A DNA stretch of 64,000 nt from Ogataea parapolymorpha DL-1 (taxonomy: Eukaryota > Ascomycota > Pichiomycetes > Pichiales > Pichiaceae): assembly GCF_000187245.1 (NCBI RefSeq), contig NC_027862.1:930001-994000 (forward strand). The letters run 5' to 3'. Each line of letters opens with the position of its first letter. The first letter of the stretch is position 1. The position numbers and the translations under genes are program-made. Under the pieces are notes generated by a model that was not told the DNA's origin, did not search any database, and worked only from the letters and a program-made list of their open reading frames with translations. Positions 8,920-17,543 of the stretch are shown here, piece by piece.

Positions 8920-9401
8920 TTAACGGTAGGATTTCTGGAATCTGGCTCTAGCACCACGACCACCGAACTTCTTTGGCTCCATTCTTCTAGCGTCAGCAAT
9001 CAACAGGGTTCTGTCGTAAGAGGTGAAAACCTTCTTCAGCTCGTTCTTGCTTGACTCGTCGACATATTTGGCTGTGTAGGCAATCAAACCTTTAGCAATG
9101 GCCTGTCTAATAGCGTAAACTTGGGAAACGTGACCACCACCGGTGACCTTGATTCTGATGTCCAAGCCAGCGAACTTGTCAAGACCGACAATAAGCAGAG
9201 GCTCGTAAACTTTGTGTCTGAGGATTTCTGGTTCCACAAGGGTGATTGGAACACCGTTGACCTTGATCAAGCCCTTTCCAGACTTGACGTGGGCCACAGC
9301 AGTTGCGTTCTTCTTCTTACCAAAGGTCTAGAATGTTAGCAAGCTCACAGATGGCGTGTTATTTAACTTACCTGAACGGACTTGGTAGGCTGGGTAGACA
9401 T
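8920..9401 (-). CDS. RPS16: 40S ribosomal protein S16 (uS9), one intron
   Basis: This gene encodes a small-subunit ribosomal protein whose C-terminal tail reaches the P-site tRNA. Exon 1 is 9372-9401 (10 codons, [10 protein letters not shown]) and exon 2 is 8920-9327, giving 145 residues that match S. cerevisiae Rps16 (143 aa) throughout, including [15 protein letters not shown] at the junction and the terminal RFQKSYR. The intron is phase 0 and 44 nt long. It is transcribed divergently from RPL13 across 197 bp. Confidence 0.97.
9328..9371 (-). other. RPS16 intron, 44 nt
   Basis: The donor is GTAAGT, a branch-point-like TGCTAAC lies just upstream of the acceptor, and the acceptor is CTAG. 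Removing these 44 nt restores the conserved SVQ-TFGKKK junction. This is shorter than any typical S. cerevisiae ribosomal-protein intron. Confidence 0.95.
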
Positions 9402-9462
9402 GGTGATAATGTTGAATGAATAACTAATTATTTCGCTAACTTTTGTGTGTGAAAAATTTTAG

Positions 9463-9475
9463 GCACCCTTACACG
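9463..9475 (+). promoter_or_regulatory. Rap1-like site in the RPS16-RPL13 divergent promoter
   Basis: The sequence GCACCCTTACACG is close to the S. cerevisiae Rap1 consensus ACACCCRYACAYM (mismatches at positions 1 and 7 and at the end). It lies between two ribosomal-protein genes, the classic location for Rap1 in S. cerevisiae. Whether Rap1 performs this job here is not known from the sequence. Confidence 0.35.
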
Positions 9476-9598
9476 GGGTTTGCGTTTTGGATGTTGTGAC
9501 TGCTTTTTTTCCATCCAGGTCGTTCGTGCAGGTGCGAATTTTTGAGAGATTTGAAAATTTTCCTGTGAAGCAAAAAATAATCTTAAGGTTAATCACAA

Positions 9599-10192
9599 AT
9601 GGCTATCGCAAAGAACCTCCCAATCCTTAAGAACCACTTCAGAAAGCACTGGCAGGAGAGAGTCAGAGTCCACTTGGACCAAGCCGGCAAGAAGGTGTCA
9701 AGAAGACAAGCCAGAGCTGCCAAGGCTGCCAAATTGGCCCCAAAGCCAATCGACTCTCTTAGACCAGCTGTGAGATGCCCAACCATCAGATACAACAGAA
9801 AAGTCAGAGCCGGAAAAGGATTTTCTCTTGCTGAGTTGAAGGCCGTTGGATTGACTCCTAAATACGCCAGAACCATCGGAATTTCCGTTGACCACAGAAG
9901 AGTGAACAGATCCACCGAGATTTTCGAGACCAACGTCGCCAGACTTCAGAAATACAAGGACTCCTTGATCATCTTCGACAAGAACACCAAGCCTTCTGGT
10001 GAGCAAGTTTCCATCGGTGCTACCTTCCCTGTTGAGCAACCAGCTGCTGATACCGAGCCAAGAGCTGTTGTTGTGCCTGAGCAGACCGCATTCAGAACTT
10101 TGAGACTGGCTAGATCCGAGAAGAAATACAAGGGTATCAAAGAGAAGAGAGCCAAGGACAAGGCCGAGGCTGAGGCTGAGAAGAAGAAATAG
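9599..10192 (+). CDS. RPL13: 60S ribosomal protein L13 (eL13)
   Basis: This eukaryote-specific large-subunit protein is 197 residues long and colinear with S. cerevisiae Rpl13 (199 aa), from [20 protein letters not shown] to the lysine-rich [10 protein letters not shown] tail. It is a single uninterrupted frame here; the S. cerevisiae genes carry an intron near the start, but the ATG and following codons are contiguous in this copy. Codon choice is strongly biased (AGA, AAG, CCA), as expected for high expression. It shares its promoter with RPS16. Confidence 0.97.
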   Translation: MAIAKNLPILKNHFRKHWQERVRVHLDQAGKKVSRRQARAAKAAKLAPKPIDSLRPAVRCPTIRYNRKVRAGKGFSLAELKAVGLTPKYARTIGISVDHRRVNRSTEIFETNVARLQKYKDSLIIFDKNTKPSGEQVSIGATFPVEQPAADTEPRAVVVPEQTAFRTLRLARSEKKYKGIKEKRAKDKAEAEAEKKK

Positions 10193-10296
10193 GTTAATTG
10201 AAGAAGTATCGTATTATATTGTAATTCGCGTAAACTACCAGATTTTCCATACAATTTTTACTCTCTGTTCAACACTAGTCAGTTTATTATCTATAC

Positions 10297-10623
10297 TTAG
10301 TCAAACAAACCGAATCCCATGTCGTCGTCTTCCTCCTCCTCAGCAGCAGAGGCCTCCTTCTCCTCCTCAGCAGCAGCGTCAGCGGCACCACCAGCAGCGG
10401 CACCTGGAGCAGCAGCAGCAGCAGGAGCGGCGCTGATGTTGAAGTTGGTCAAGAGAGACTTCAAGTCCTGGCCATCCAAAGCCTTAGCGTAGATGGAAGC
10501 CCAGATGTTGTCGATCTCGATGTTGGCACCAGAGGTCAATTTCAAAAGGTTTTCAGGGTTGATTTCGACATCCGAGTCAGCAAGGATGATGGCAGCGTAT
10601 GAAAGGGCAGATTCGGTGGACAT
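10297..10623 (-). CDS. RPP1: 60S acidic ribosomal protein P1
   Basis: This P1-type stalk protein forms heterodimers with P2 and recruits translational GTPases. The start at 10623 gives [18 protein letters not shown], matching yeast Rpp1; an upstream in-frame ATG at 10650 would add nine unconserved residues. An N-terminal helical dimerisation domain (residues 1-65) is followed by an alanine/glycine hinge and the invariant stalk tail [13 protein letters not shown]. The total length of 108 residues is typical. The 158 bp upstream hold a perfect TCACGTGA palindrome. Confidence 0.95.
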   Translation of the reverse strand: MSTESALSYAAIILADSDVEINPENLLKLTSGANIEIDNIWASIYAKALDGQDLKSLLTNFNISAAPAAAAAPGAAAGGAADAAAEEEKEASAAEEEEDDDMGFGLFD

Positions 10624-10711
10624 CTTGGTTGGAATAATCGATTTAAGCACTGAGGGCAGACTATTTCCTTGGTGAAAAAAAATGCAAATATTTTTCCTAT
10701 AATATACCGGG

Positions 10712-10719
10712 TCACGTGA
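10712..10719. promoter_or_regulatory. TCACGTGA palindrome upstream of RPP1 (Cbf1-type E-box)
   Basis: The full palindrome TCACGTGA lies 89 bp upstream of the RPP1 start codon. Flanking T/A bases favour Cbf1-type over Pho4-type factors. Cbf1 is known to act at ribosomal-protein promoters in Candida albicans; its role here is inference. Confidence 0.45.
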
Positions 10720-10781
10720 TCGACATTTTAACCCTCGTGCCCTAATCTATTTTATTTTGGTAGCTGCTATATAGATGGATA

Positions 10782-12476
10782 TCACAGAAGGGCAAGCACG
10801 AGCGGTAGTAGGCCGAGAACACTTGATCTCAAGCCGCTTCCGGCATCGCTTGCCACAGACACCGTCACAGATGTAGATCTGTGTGCTGTCGTTGTCCGGG
10901 TCTCCAGCAAGGACTGTAAGGTACTGGAAGTAGCAGCTGCATCCGTGGAATTTGCCGGCTGCGAGCTCAGGGCAGTGCACGTGTTTTCATGGGTGAGAGC
11001 CGGCAGCTTCACGTGGAACACGAGAGCTTGATTGTCTAGATTGGCCCCGGATGAGTCAGAATACGGAAACGTTCCAAAGTTCATGAAACCGTTCTGCGTG
11101 ATAAAATCGTCGTCGGAAACTGTTAGTAGGAAATATTCGTCCGTAGTGCACTCCACTGGAATGAGGGTGATTCCTTCCCACTTCTCGTTCAGCAGCATGG
11201 GGTCGTCCTTGCCGCCGTTGTGCAGTCCAAACTTGCTCAGTTCAGTCTGATTGTTGTAATCAAGGAATGAATAGTAGGTAGCAGTTGTGATTCCATCTTC
11301 CAGCTTGCCTTTCTTTGACGCGACCTTTTCACCCATCTGGTCGTACCTGCCGGCAATATTGGTTGCGTTGGCAATGGAGTACAGGTCAGCATGTCTGTAG
11401 ATTGACGTGGTGTTGTCCTGTGCTCTTCCTCGTCCGCTATCTCTAGCCAGAACCATAAATAGTTCGTCGCTTAGGTAAACGAGCTCGGACTGCGCAGCAA
11501 CGCGAGGATTCTTTGCGGCTTCTTTTTCAGGGTCCTCGTAGGTGGGCAGTCGGAGCACGTACTCCGCCTCCAGCAGTGGGGACGAGCCAGAAACGTTGTA
11601 CTTGACCATGCGCACATACGCGTTCGTGTACTTCTCGGAGCCACCCTCTTGGATCGCAGCAGACTGGAGCAAGGCGTACACGTGCTTTCCGTCAGGTGAC
11701 AAGGCAGCCCCTTCGAACCCCTGATTATTGGCACGGCCGGAGTCTGGGTCACCAAGGTCGTAATTCTCGTACAGCGGGGGCGAGTTGGCGCTGAAGGACA
11801 CTGATCCGTTTCTGAAGGGAACTATGGCATCTGGCGGGAGGGTGTAGTCGACCAGAGTGCCGTTGGAGTCGAATTTGAAAATACCAGGGCCATACTCATC
11901 GGTGATCCAGAACCCATTGGAAATATCGTTCTTGACAATTCTCAGAGCCTCAGGGTCCAGACAGACCCGCGTAGTGGTGGAGCTAGTATTTAATCCTCCA
12001 CCGAAACCGTCGCCAACAAATTGAGTAGCCGGTAGCGTGTGGCCGTTCTGGTACAAGGTGGTATTGCAGTCGAGTCCCGTCATGAGTTGGCCATCGAAGT
12101 CTTTGAGCAGGATGGTATCCTGGTAGTCCCAGACCAGATTGGCCGAGTAGGAGTTATTTTTCGGGGTGAACGTGACCCCGTACTTGTGGATTCTAGGAGC
12201 ATAGTTAAGCGTGCCTTTGGTGTTCCAGCCCCTGTCCGGCAGATTGTACGTCACAAAGCTGTACACGCCATTGGAGACCGACAACGATGGCTTGTGCAAT
12301 GAAATAGAGGACCCAAACGAGATGGTGTCCTTGTATTTGTCAACAGCATCGCCGGGGACAAAACCGTAGCCAGACAGACCATAGTTGATGTACTCGTCAT
12401 TGTCGATGAAAACAGAGTTGGCAGCAAAGCTGGCGGAGATAAGCGAGAGGCACGCAGCAAAAAAGGGTAACTTCAT
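10782..12476 (-). CDS. Secreted, probably GPI-anchored phytase-like esterase-domain protein
   Basis: The 564-residue protein begins with a signal peptide (hydrophobic residues 3-18, cleavage likely after ASFA). It carries more than ten N-glycosylation sequons and ends in a Ser/Thr-rich stalk and a hydrophobic tail (SVLGLLPLVLALL) that looks like a GPI-attachment signal. The body, with WITDEYGPGIFKF near residue 190, NNQGFEGAALSPDGKHVYAL near 250-270 and WEGITLIP near 435, fits the phytase-like esterase family (a beta-propeller fold). The real substrate of fungal members is not established, so calling it a phytase is not justified. A GCACGTGG box lies 77 bp upstream. The neighbouring BTA1 gene ends 115 bp upstream on the same strand. 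Confidence 0.75.
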   Translation of the reverse strand: MKLPFFAACLSLISASFAANSVFIDNDEYINYGLSGYGFVPGDAVDKYKDTISFGSSISLHKPSLSVSNGVYSFVTYNLPDRGWNTKGTLNYAPRIHKYGVTFTPKNNSYSANLVWDYQDTILLKDFDGQLMTGLDCNTTLYQNGHTLPATQFVGDGFGGGLNTSSTTTRVCLDPEALRIVKNDISNGFWITDEYGPGIFKFDSNGTLVDYTLPPDAIVPFRNGSVSFSANSPPLYENYDLGDPDSGRANNQGFEGAALSPDGKHVYALLQSAAIQEGGSEKYTNAYVRMVKYNVSGSSPLLEAEYVLRLPTYEDPEKEAAKNPRVAAQSELVYLSDELFMVLARDSGRGRAQDNTTSIYRHADLYSIANATNIAGRYDQMGEKVASKKGKLEDGITTATYYSFLDYNNQTELSKFGLHNGGKDDPMLLNEKWEGITLIPVECTTDEYFLLTVSDDDFITQNGFMNFGTFPYSDSSGANLDNQALVFHVKLPALTHENTCTALSSQPANSTDAAATSSTLQSLLETRTTTAHRSTSVTVSVASDAGSGLRSSVLGLLPLVLALL

Positions 12477-12552
12477 TAGTTACCGGACTTGGCAAGCCTC
12501 TGATATTTATGCTACTCGTGGCTCAATTTTCGGTAGCCAAAATCGGACTCAC

Positions 12553-12558
12553 CACGTG
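12553..12558. promoter_or_regulatory. CACGTG box upstream of the phytase-like gene
   Basis: Read toward the gene, the box appears as GCACGTGGT, close to the Pho4 high-affinity form GCACGTGGG. It lies about 77 bp upstream of the start codon at 12476. Confidence 0.45.
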
Positions 12559-12590
12559 CAATAATTTTAAGCTCCTGCGTCTATTTATTT

Positions 12591-14870
12591 TCAGATCCTG
12601 ATCGTGCTCATGTGTCGCCTGGCTGGCTTAACGCACAGCCACGTGGACGCGTACATGTTGATTCTGTCGATGCTTTTTCCCGACTCGCGTACGGCAGCAG
12701 CTTCGCAGATGTAGCCCCTGTTCTCGAAGTTCTTTATGTACCATGGCTGCGTGGAAGCAGAGCGGAGCAGGACACGGCCGCCGGGCGCCAGAGCCTCATC
12801 CAGCGCGGCAATTTCCTCCTCCGCATCTTTTCCGTCCGGGTCGAACCAGTCCATGTGATCCATGATTACAGCTACTGTCAGAGACTTTTTTGTCAACCTA
12901 GCAAAGACGTCGTTCAAGTAGTCTGTGTGAAGACGGATATTGTCCAATGGTGAGCCTTTGGCAGAAAACGTTTTGTAGGCAGACTTTGTAAGGTAGTCTG
13001 GACAGTTCTGTTCCGAGTATCTTCCCTTGAGAGCCAGGTAGTAGAAATAGTTGTCGCTGGCGATGAGCGAGCGGGAAACCACAGGGTCCAGCGTATCGAT
13101 CACGTATTTCACCACAGATGGGCCCATCATGGCGGCCTGATTGGCCGGCACGCCAAGCGCTTTCCAGAGAAAAAGTGGATTTCCTATCAGCAGCTTCGAG
13201 ACAATTGGGTTGAACAGCGTAGGCTTGATATTTTCGTCCCAAATGCGTTTTTGTTCCTCAATAGTTTGGGCCGCACACAGATCGTCTACGTCGGAGGTTA
13301 CACCGCAGATCTTGAACACATAGCGGGCCATTCGCAGGGCCCATTTCGAGAACCCTGTGTCGTACAGGCCGCGGCCGTTAACGTCAAACGTCTTTTCACC
13401 GTTCGCGTACCAGTACTGGAATGCATTGGAAGACATATGGGGAGCCAGTTTGGTAACTAGTAGCTCGCAGAACCCCTCGATCTTGCCCAGTCCAAACATC
13501 TTCCAAATTTCCTTCCTTTTTAGAGACTTGAAAGCTGCAAGCTTCAGCTCCATCAGATGGCCCTGGCAGGGGTTGAGATCAACTCCGTGAATCCGCCGAG
13601 GCGGGTCTGGCAGAGAAGCGTACGCCAGGATATTATCGCCGGCGGAAGTGATGGCCAGGACGGTGTCTTTGGACGAGAGCTTGAGGATCCTGACATCCTC
13701 TCTTGGGTCCTCCCATGTAAACGCATAAATGTACTGGTCGCTGAATTGGGCATACCCTGGTTTTAGCTCATCGTAGTAGACGCGGTAGGCATTGTTCTGG
13801 TAGTAGATGGAGGGATAAGGTAGTTTTTTGGCCTGCAATTCAAGAGCTGCCTCGTGGCCCTTACTTCTAGCAATTTCGACGGACTCATCCTGGGGAGCCA
13901 GATACGGAGACTCAGTGGCTAGTGCATTGATCCTGTGAAGCAGAGCTGGCGAGCGGTCCTTGTCGCAGCCAAGCCAAATGTAATATGGAATATTGCCCAG
14001 CTTTTTGTTGTATAGGTTGAGCGACTTGAGTGTCCCAAATTTGTACTCCAGATAGTCTCTTCTGGCCGGATCCAAAAATACCCTATCGGCCTCAAACCAC
14101 GTGCGCCAGAATGTGCGGAAAATCCACGGGCTGTGTCTGTTTGTCATTCCTCCAAGGGTGTTAACCTTGGCTACCGAGGTGGCAATTGTTTGGACCCCAA
14201 AATCCACACAGCACACAACTCCGTTTTTGTGCAGCATGGAAACAACATGGTCCACAGCACAGTGGAAAGTTGGAATCATCGACAACGAGTAGGAAAACGT
14301 GATTAAATCAGCAGGCAGCTTGGCAACAGAGAAGTTGCACGCGTCGGCAAGCACGCAGTAAACGTTTTTCCAGCCTTTAGCCTCGAAACGCTGTTGTGCA
14401 ACTTCGAGCAAAGATGGTGATAGGTCAACCACGTAGATTGCTTTAAAATGTTTGTTCAACGGCAGAATGCAATCCATGTGCTCCACATTGTAGCCAGTGC
14501 CACCACCTACGTCAATCCACACGAGATCAGAAGTTCTTGAAAGATGGCTCGCCGCCAGCTTGAGGGAAGTTTCTCTGCCCTGCAGAAGCCTCGACCTGGT
14601 CATGTCGTAGATCTTGGCCTGGGCCTGGTAGAATGACTCGAGAGCCTGCTGTTGGGCACCAGTGTTCTTGGCGGTTTTTGACGAAGGGGTGAACGGCTTG
14701 ACGAAACAGAGGTAACAGAACTGGAGCACAACTCTGAACCTTTTGCTGTAAGCAAAAAGCAGTGCACTCGTAAGAGTTGCACCTAAAAAAGCATAAGTAA
14801 CATAGAGGACCATGTCCTCAATATTGTAAATATCTATCATTGGCGAGTGAAATAGGAGAGCAGTCTTCAT
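12591..14870 (-). CDS. BTA1: Betaine lipid (DGTS) synthase
   Basis: BTA1 makes diacylglyceryl-trimethylhomoserine, a phosphorus-free membrane lipid, from diacylglycerol and S-adenosylmethionine. The 759-residue protein has an N-terminal membrane helix (about 20-40), a class I methyltransferase domain with motif I VWIDVGGGTGYN at 117-128 (the BtaB-like N-methylation half), and a C-terminal DUF3419 domain from about residue 350 (the BtaA-like aminocarboxypropyl transferase), with HMDWFDPDGKDAEEEIAALDEALAPGG near the end. This BtaB-BtaA order is the fungal one. S. cerevisiae lacks the gene. The start could also be the ATG at 14840. A CACGTG box lies 54 bp upstream, consistent with, but not proof of, phosphate control. 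Confidence 0.92.
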   Translation of the reverse strand: MKTALLFHSPMIDIYNIEDMVLYVTYAFLGATLTSALLFAYSKRFRVVLQFCYLCFVKPFTPSSKTAKNTGAQQQALESFYQAQAKIYDMTRSRLLQGRETSLKLAASHLSRTSDLVWIDVGGGTGYNVEHMDCILPLNKHFKAIYVVDLSPSLLEVAQQRFEAKGWKNVYCVLADACNFSVAKLPADLITFSYSLSMIPTFHCAVDHVVSMLHKNGVVCCVDFGVQTIATSVAKVNTLGGMTNRHSPWIFRTFWRTWFEADRVFLDPARRDYLEYKFGTLKSLNLYNKKLGNIPYYIWLGCDKDRSPALLHRINALATESPYLAPQDESVEIARSKGHEAALELQAKKLPYPSIYYQNNAYRVYYDELKPGYAQFSDQYIYAFTWEDPREDVRILKLSSKDTVLAITSAGDNILAYASLPDPPRRIHGVDLNPCQGHLMELKLAAFKSLKRKEIWKMFGLGKIEGFCELLVTKLAPHMSSNAFQYWYANGEKTFDVNGRGLYDTGFSKWALRMARYVFKICGVTSDVDDLCAAQTIEEQKRIWDENIKPTLFNPIVSKLLIGNPLFLWKALGVPANQAAMMGPSVVKYVIDTLDPVVSRSLIASDNYFYYLALKGRYSEQNCPDYLTKSAYKTFSAKGSPLDNIRLHTDYLNDVFARLTKKSLTVAVIMDHMDWFDPDGKDAEEEIAALDEALAPGGRVLLRSASTQPWYIKNFENRGYICEAAAVRESGKSIDRINMYASTWLCVKPARRHMSTIRI

Positions 14871-15264
14871 TTAAGTAGTTCCCTGTCCAACCCAACAAAT
14901 ACCACGAGGAGACCTAGCAACGGCACGTGAAAGCTGTCCTGTTTGGGTGCATAGAGCTGATTGGGAGCAGAGGATCTTTGCTGACGTAAGGAAGAGGAAT
15001 TGGGGTGGAACGTGGGGGCAAATCGATAATTGATTGTTGGGTTGCAGCAAAGCAAATTAGCGCGGCTGTTGTTTTTCACAAAAAGCTGAAGGCAACCCCA
15101 CAAAGCATGCAAACTCAGTCTGATACTTCTTGCAAGCCCGCTCGAGAGTTTTATCCTAAGATCGGGGAAAATGCGCCGGATGTCGGAGTTAGGTGTCTGG
15201 TGTGGTTTCAGGTGTCGGCTATATACTGAATCTTCATCGTTGATAAAATATTCTCCGACTCAAT
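14871..15264. promoter_or_regulatory. Divergent promoter region, BTA1 / DUF1989 gene
   Basis: This 394-bp interval separates two outward-reading genes. It contains a CACGTG box near BTA1 (14924-14929), a TATATA at 15220-15225 that sits 40 bp before the DUF1989 start, and no convincing coding or RNA signal. Confidence 0.6.
14924..14929. promoter_or_regulatory. CACGTG box upstream of BTA1
   Basis: The box lies 54 bp before the ATG at 14870 (84 bp before the one at 14840). Toward BTA1 it reads TTCACGTGCC; the T before the core is more Cbf1-like, the core itself is shared by Pho4. Confidence 0.4.
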
Positions 15265-16152
15265 ATGTCGTCGCAAGCTGCTGAGAAAACCACCAGAAAC
15301 TTGCCAAAGCCTAAAGCTGCGTACCTTCCTACCAGCAAGGACTCTCCGCTGTATGCCAACAGAGAGCTGTACAATGCGATTGCCGCCACTCACGAGGCTG
15401 GCAAACGCGAGCTCATTGAAAAGGTCACTGTCCCTGTTCGCTCGGGCCGTGCTTGGAAAGTTCCCAAAGGACACGTTTGCCGGATCATCGCCTTGGAGGG
15501 TCCGCAAGTGGGGGACCTCAACATTTGGAATGCCAACAATCCAAGAGAGAGACTTTGGGCTTCTCGTACCAGACAGTTACACTCTGCGCACGTTTCAGTG
15601 TACGACCGTCTGTGGTCCAATCTGCCATATTTGAGACCGCTTTGCACCATCACAGGTGACTCCATTGCGTATGGTCAAGACGAGTGGGGTGGAAGATGCC
15701 ACGATCTCCTTGGCACCCGCTGCGACCCTTACGTCGATAAGCTATTATCCGGGGAAGATAACGATTTCCACTGCCATTCCAATTTAACACGTGCGGTTCT
15801 GCCATACGGGTTGACGGAGTTCGATGTCCATGACGTGCTGAACGTGTTCCAGCTCACTGGGCTGAACGAGCACGACCAGTACTTTATGGAGACCTGTCCT
15901 GCGAAGAAAGGTGATTATTTTGAATTTTTCGCAGAGACAGATCTGCTATGTGCTCTGTCGACCTGTCCCGGCGGCGACCTCTCGCAGTGGGACTGGGGTG
16001 AGTCTGAGGACGGCGCGGGCGTGGACATGACTGAGTGTTGCAGACCGCTCGGTGTTGAGGTTTATAAACTTACTGATGACTCAGTTTTGCAAAACTGGGC
16101 CGAGCCGCAGCCTGTGAAATACAACGGTTTGCATGGTCTGAAAATGCCTTAA
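15265..16152 (+). CDS. DUF1989 (urea-carboxylase-associated family) protein
   Basis: The 295-residue protein falls in the DUF1989 family. The core runs from about residue 50 (VPVRSGRAWKVPKGHVCRII) through GDLNIWNANNPRERLWASRTRQLH and the Cys/His-rich GGRCHDLLGTRCDP and HCHSNL segments to DVLNVFQLTGL and EFFAETDLLCALSTCPGGD. The conserved Cys and His residues suggest a metal site. In bacteria, members sit next to urea/guanidine carboxylase, and a pair of them acts as a carboxyguanidine deiminase; the fungal single-protein version has no established function. It is followed only 20 bp later by the acetyltransferase-like gene on the same strand. Confidence 0.8.
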   Translation: MSSQAAEKTTRNLPKPKAAYLPTSKDSPLYANRELYNAIAATHEAGKRELIEKVTVPVRSGRAWKVPKGHVCRIIALEGPQVGDLNIWNANNPRERLWASRTRQLHSAHVSVYDRLWSNLPYLRPLCTITGDSIAYGQDEWGGRCHDLLGTRCDPYVDKLLSGEDNDFHCHSNLTRAVLPYGLTEFDVHDVLNVFQLTGLNEHDQYFMETCPAKKGDYFEFFAETDLLCALSTCPGGDLSQWDWGESEDGAGVDMTECCRPLGVEVYKLTDDSVLQNWAEPQPVKYNGLHGLKMP

Positions 16153-16172
16153 ATAAATTATTTTTATTCTCC

Positions 16173-17498
16173 ATGTCTCGGCCAATCTCGTATTTAGAAG
16201 ATCTGTATCGTCTTCGTAACGAGATCGGCTGCTACTCGTGCTGCCAGGTTGCGGGTGTATACTCAGTAGACCTCTCGCGAGAGCTCCTGTGGAGCGCACT
16301 GCGCAAACTTGTGCTGCGGTATTCACAGCTGTCGCTGCAATTGTTCGCGAACGAAGGCCGTCAGGAGATCCGGCCGCTGGACGGCTACACAATGGACGAG
16401 GTGCTCGAGGTCCACGATGATTGCAACATGCTGGACCTCATCTCGGAGCTCAACAAACGCCATTTCAGCCTCAACGTCCAGTCTCCGTTGTGGGGGCTCG
16501 TTCTCGTAGGCAAAAATCGGTTAGTTTTTTACTACGAGCACCTGCTGCTCGATGGAACTTCGGGCAAAAACTTCCACATGCTGCTTCGAGATGCACTGGC
16601 CGAGTCACTGGCCCAAAAGGACGTCGTCGACGCTGCCACGCCGCTATTTGATCGTTCCCGCGATATTCTTCCTGCTACCAACCCCGAACAGATGGCTTTT
16701 ATTAATTACCGGCCATCTGTGGCGTTTGCTGTGCGTGTGGTGTTTGACGAGTTCGCACCCAGGTGGCTCAAGAGGTTGCTGCAGCCATTTTCAAAGTTCC
16801 CATTGGTTATGGACCTGTTTGAACGAACGGACCTGGCGCGCGAGCCAGGCGTGGCAAACGACGTGTTCGAACTCGTGCAGCTGTCGCAGGATCAGGTGGT
16901 GCAGCTTGTTGCTCTGGCTCGCAGTCACGGTGTGAAACTCACCGCGATGCTCACCATGCTGATGCATGTGTCATTGCTACCAATCGTGGGAAACAAGTAC
17001 ACAGACACCTCAATCCCGGTGGATTTGCGGCGATTTATGTTTGCAAAGCCAGGCCCGCCCGAGCTCGGCCTATTCATGGCGGAGGTCAACGTCAAGCTGT
17101 TTCCTGCAGCACAGTACGGCTTGGCTGCGGACGAGTGTAACTGGCCCCTGGCTGTGGCGGTGCAAGATCAGCTCAGCCAGGGTCTTTCTTCTAGCATGAA
17201 ACCCATCGGGCTGCTCAAATACTTTAGTCCTCGTGATTATCTGGAGTCCAAGCTGAAGTCCCCGCGCACGACCACGATGGAAATCTCCAACCTTGGCACT
17301 GTCGCCAGCACTTCGCCTGTCAAGCTGTTGCGCCTCACCTTTGCACAGCCGTTGGGGCTAACAGGCCCATATTTCGGTATCAACGTCATCGGCGCAGAGA
17401 ATGGCATCGACATCGTGCTCGTCACGTCGCCAGAAATGGCGGCCGAGCTGGCACAAACAAAAGCTGCGTTTCTGCGCCTGCTGGATAAAATACTCTAA
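16173..17498 (+). CDS. Alcohol acetyltransferase-like enzyme (AATase family)
   Basis: The 441-residue protein has the architecture of fungal Atf1/Atf2/Sli1-type acyltransferases of the BAHD/condensation superfamily. An N-terminal segment (YLEDLYRLRNEIGCYSC) is followed by the catalytic HxxxD motif at His123-Asp127 (EHLLLDGTSG), then by a second half with a PVDLRRF-like segment, GLFMAEVNVKLF, ISNLGTV and FAQPLGLTGPYFGINVIG. Atf enzymes esterify alcohols or sterols with acetyl-CoA, and Sli1 N-acetylates sphingoid analogues; the substrate here cannot be read from sequence. There is no transmembrane helix. The start codon is 20 bp after the DUF1989 stop, so its promoter must overlap that gene or the two share a transcript. 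Confidence 0.8.
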   Translation: MSRPISYLEDLYRLRNEIGCYSCCQVAGVYSVDLSRELLWSALRKLVLRYSQLSLQLFANEGRQEIRPLDGYTMDEVLEVHDDCNMLDLISELNKRHFSLNVQSPLWGLVLVGKNRLVFYYEHLLLDGTSGKNFHMLLRDALAESLAQKDVVDAATPLFDRSRDILPATNPEQMAFINYRPSVAFAVRVVFDEFAPRWLKRLLQPFSKFPLVMDLFERTDLAREPGVANDVFELVQLSQDQVVQLVALARSHGVKLTAMLTMLMHVSLLPIVGNKYTDTSIPVDLRRFMFAKPGPPELGLFMAEVNVKLFPAAQYGLAADECNWPLAVAVQDQLSQGLSSSMKPIGLLKYFSPRDYLESKLKSPRTTTMEISNLGTVASTSPVKLLRLTFAQPLGLTGPYFGINVIGAENGIDIVLVTSPEMAAELAQTKAAFLRLLDKIL

Positions 17499-17543
17499 TT
17501 TTACATAATATTCTGGCTGTGCCCAATATATTTCTACCCCACT

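Noticed and set aside
9560..9598. Possible intron near the RPL13 start, as in S. cerevisiae
   Set aside because: The ATG is directly followed by the full conserved N terminus; no donor or branch site is needed.
15265..16152. Horizontal transfer of the DUF1989 gene from bacteria
   Set aside because: Base and codon use look like the neighbours, and fungi have DUF1989 genes; a tree would be required to claim transfer.
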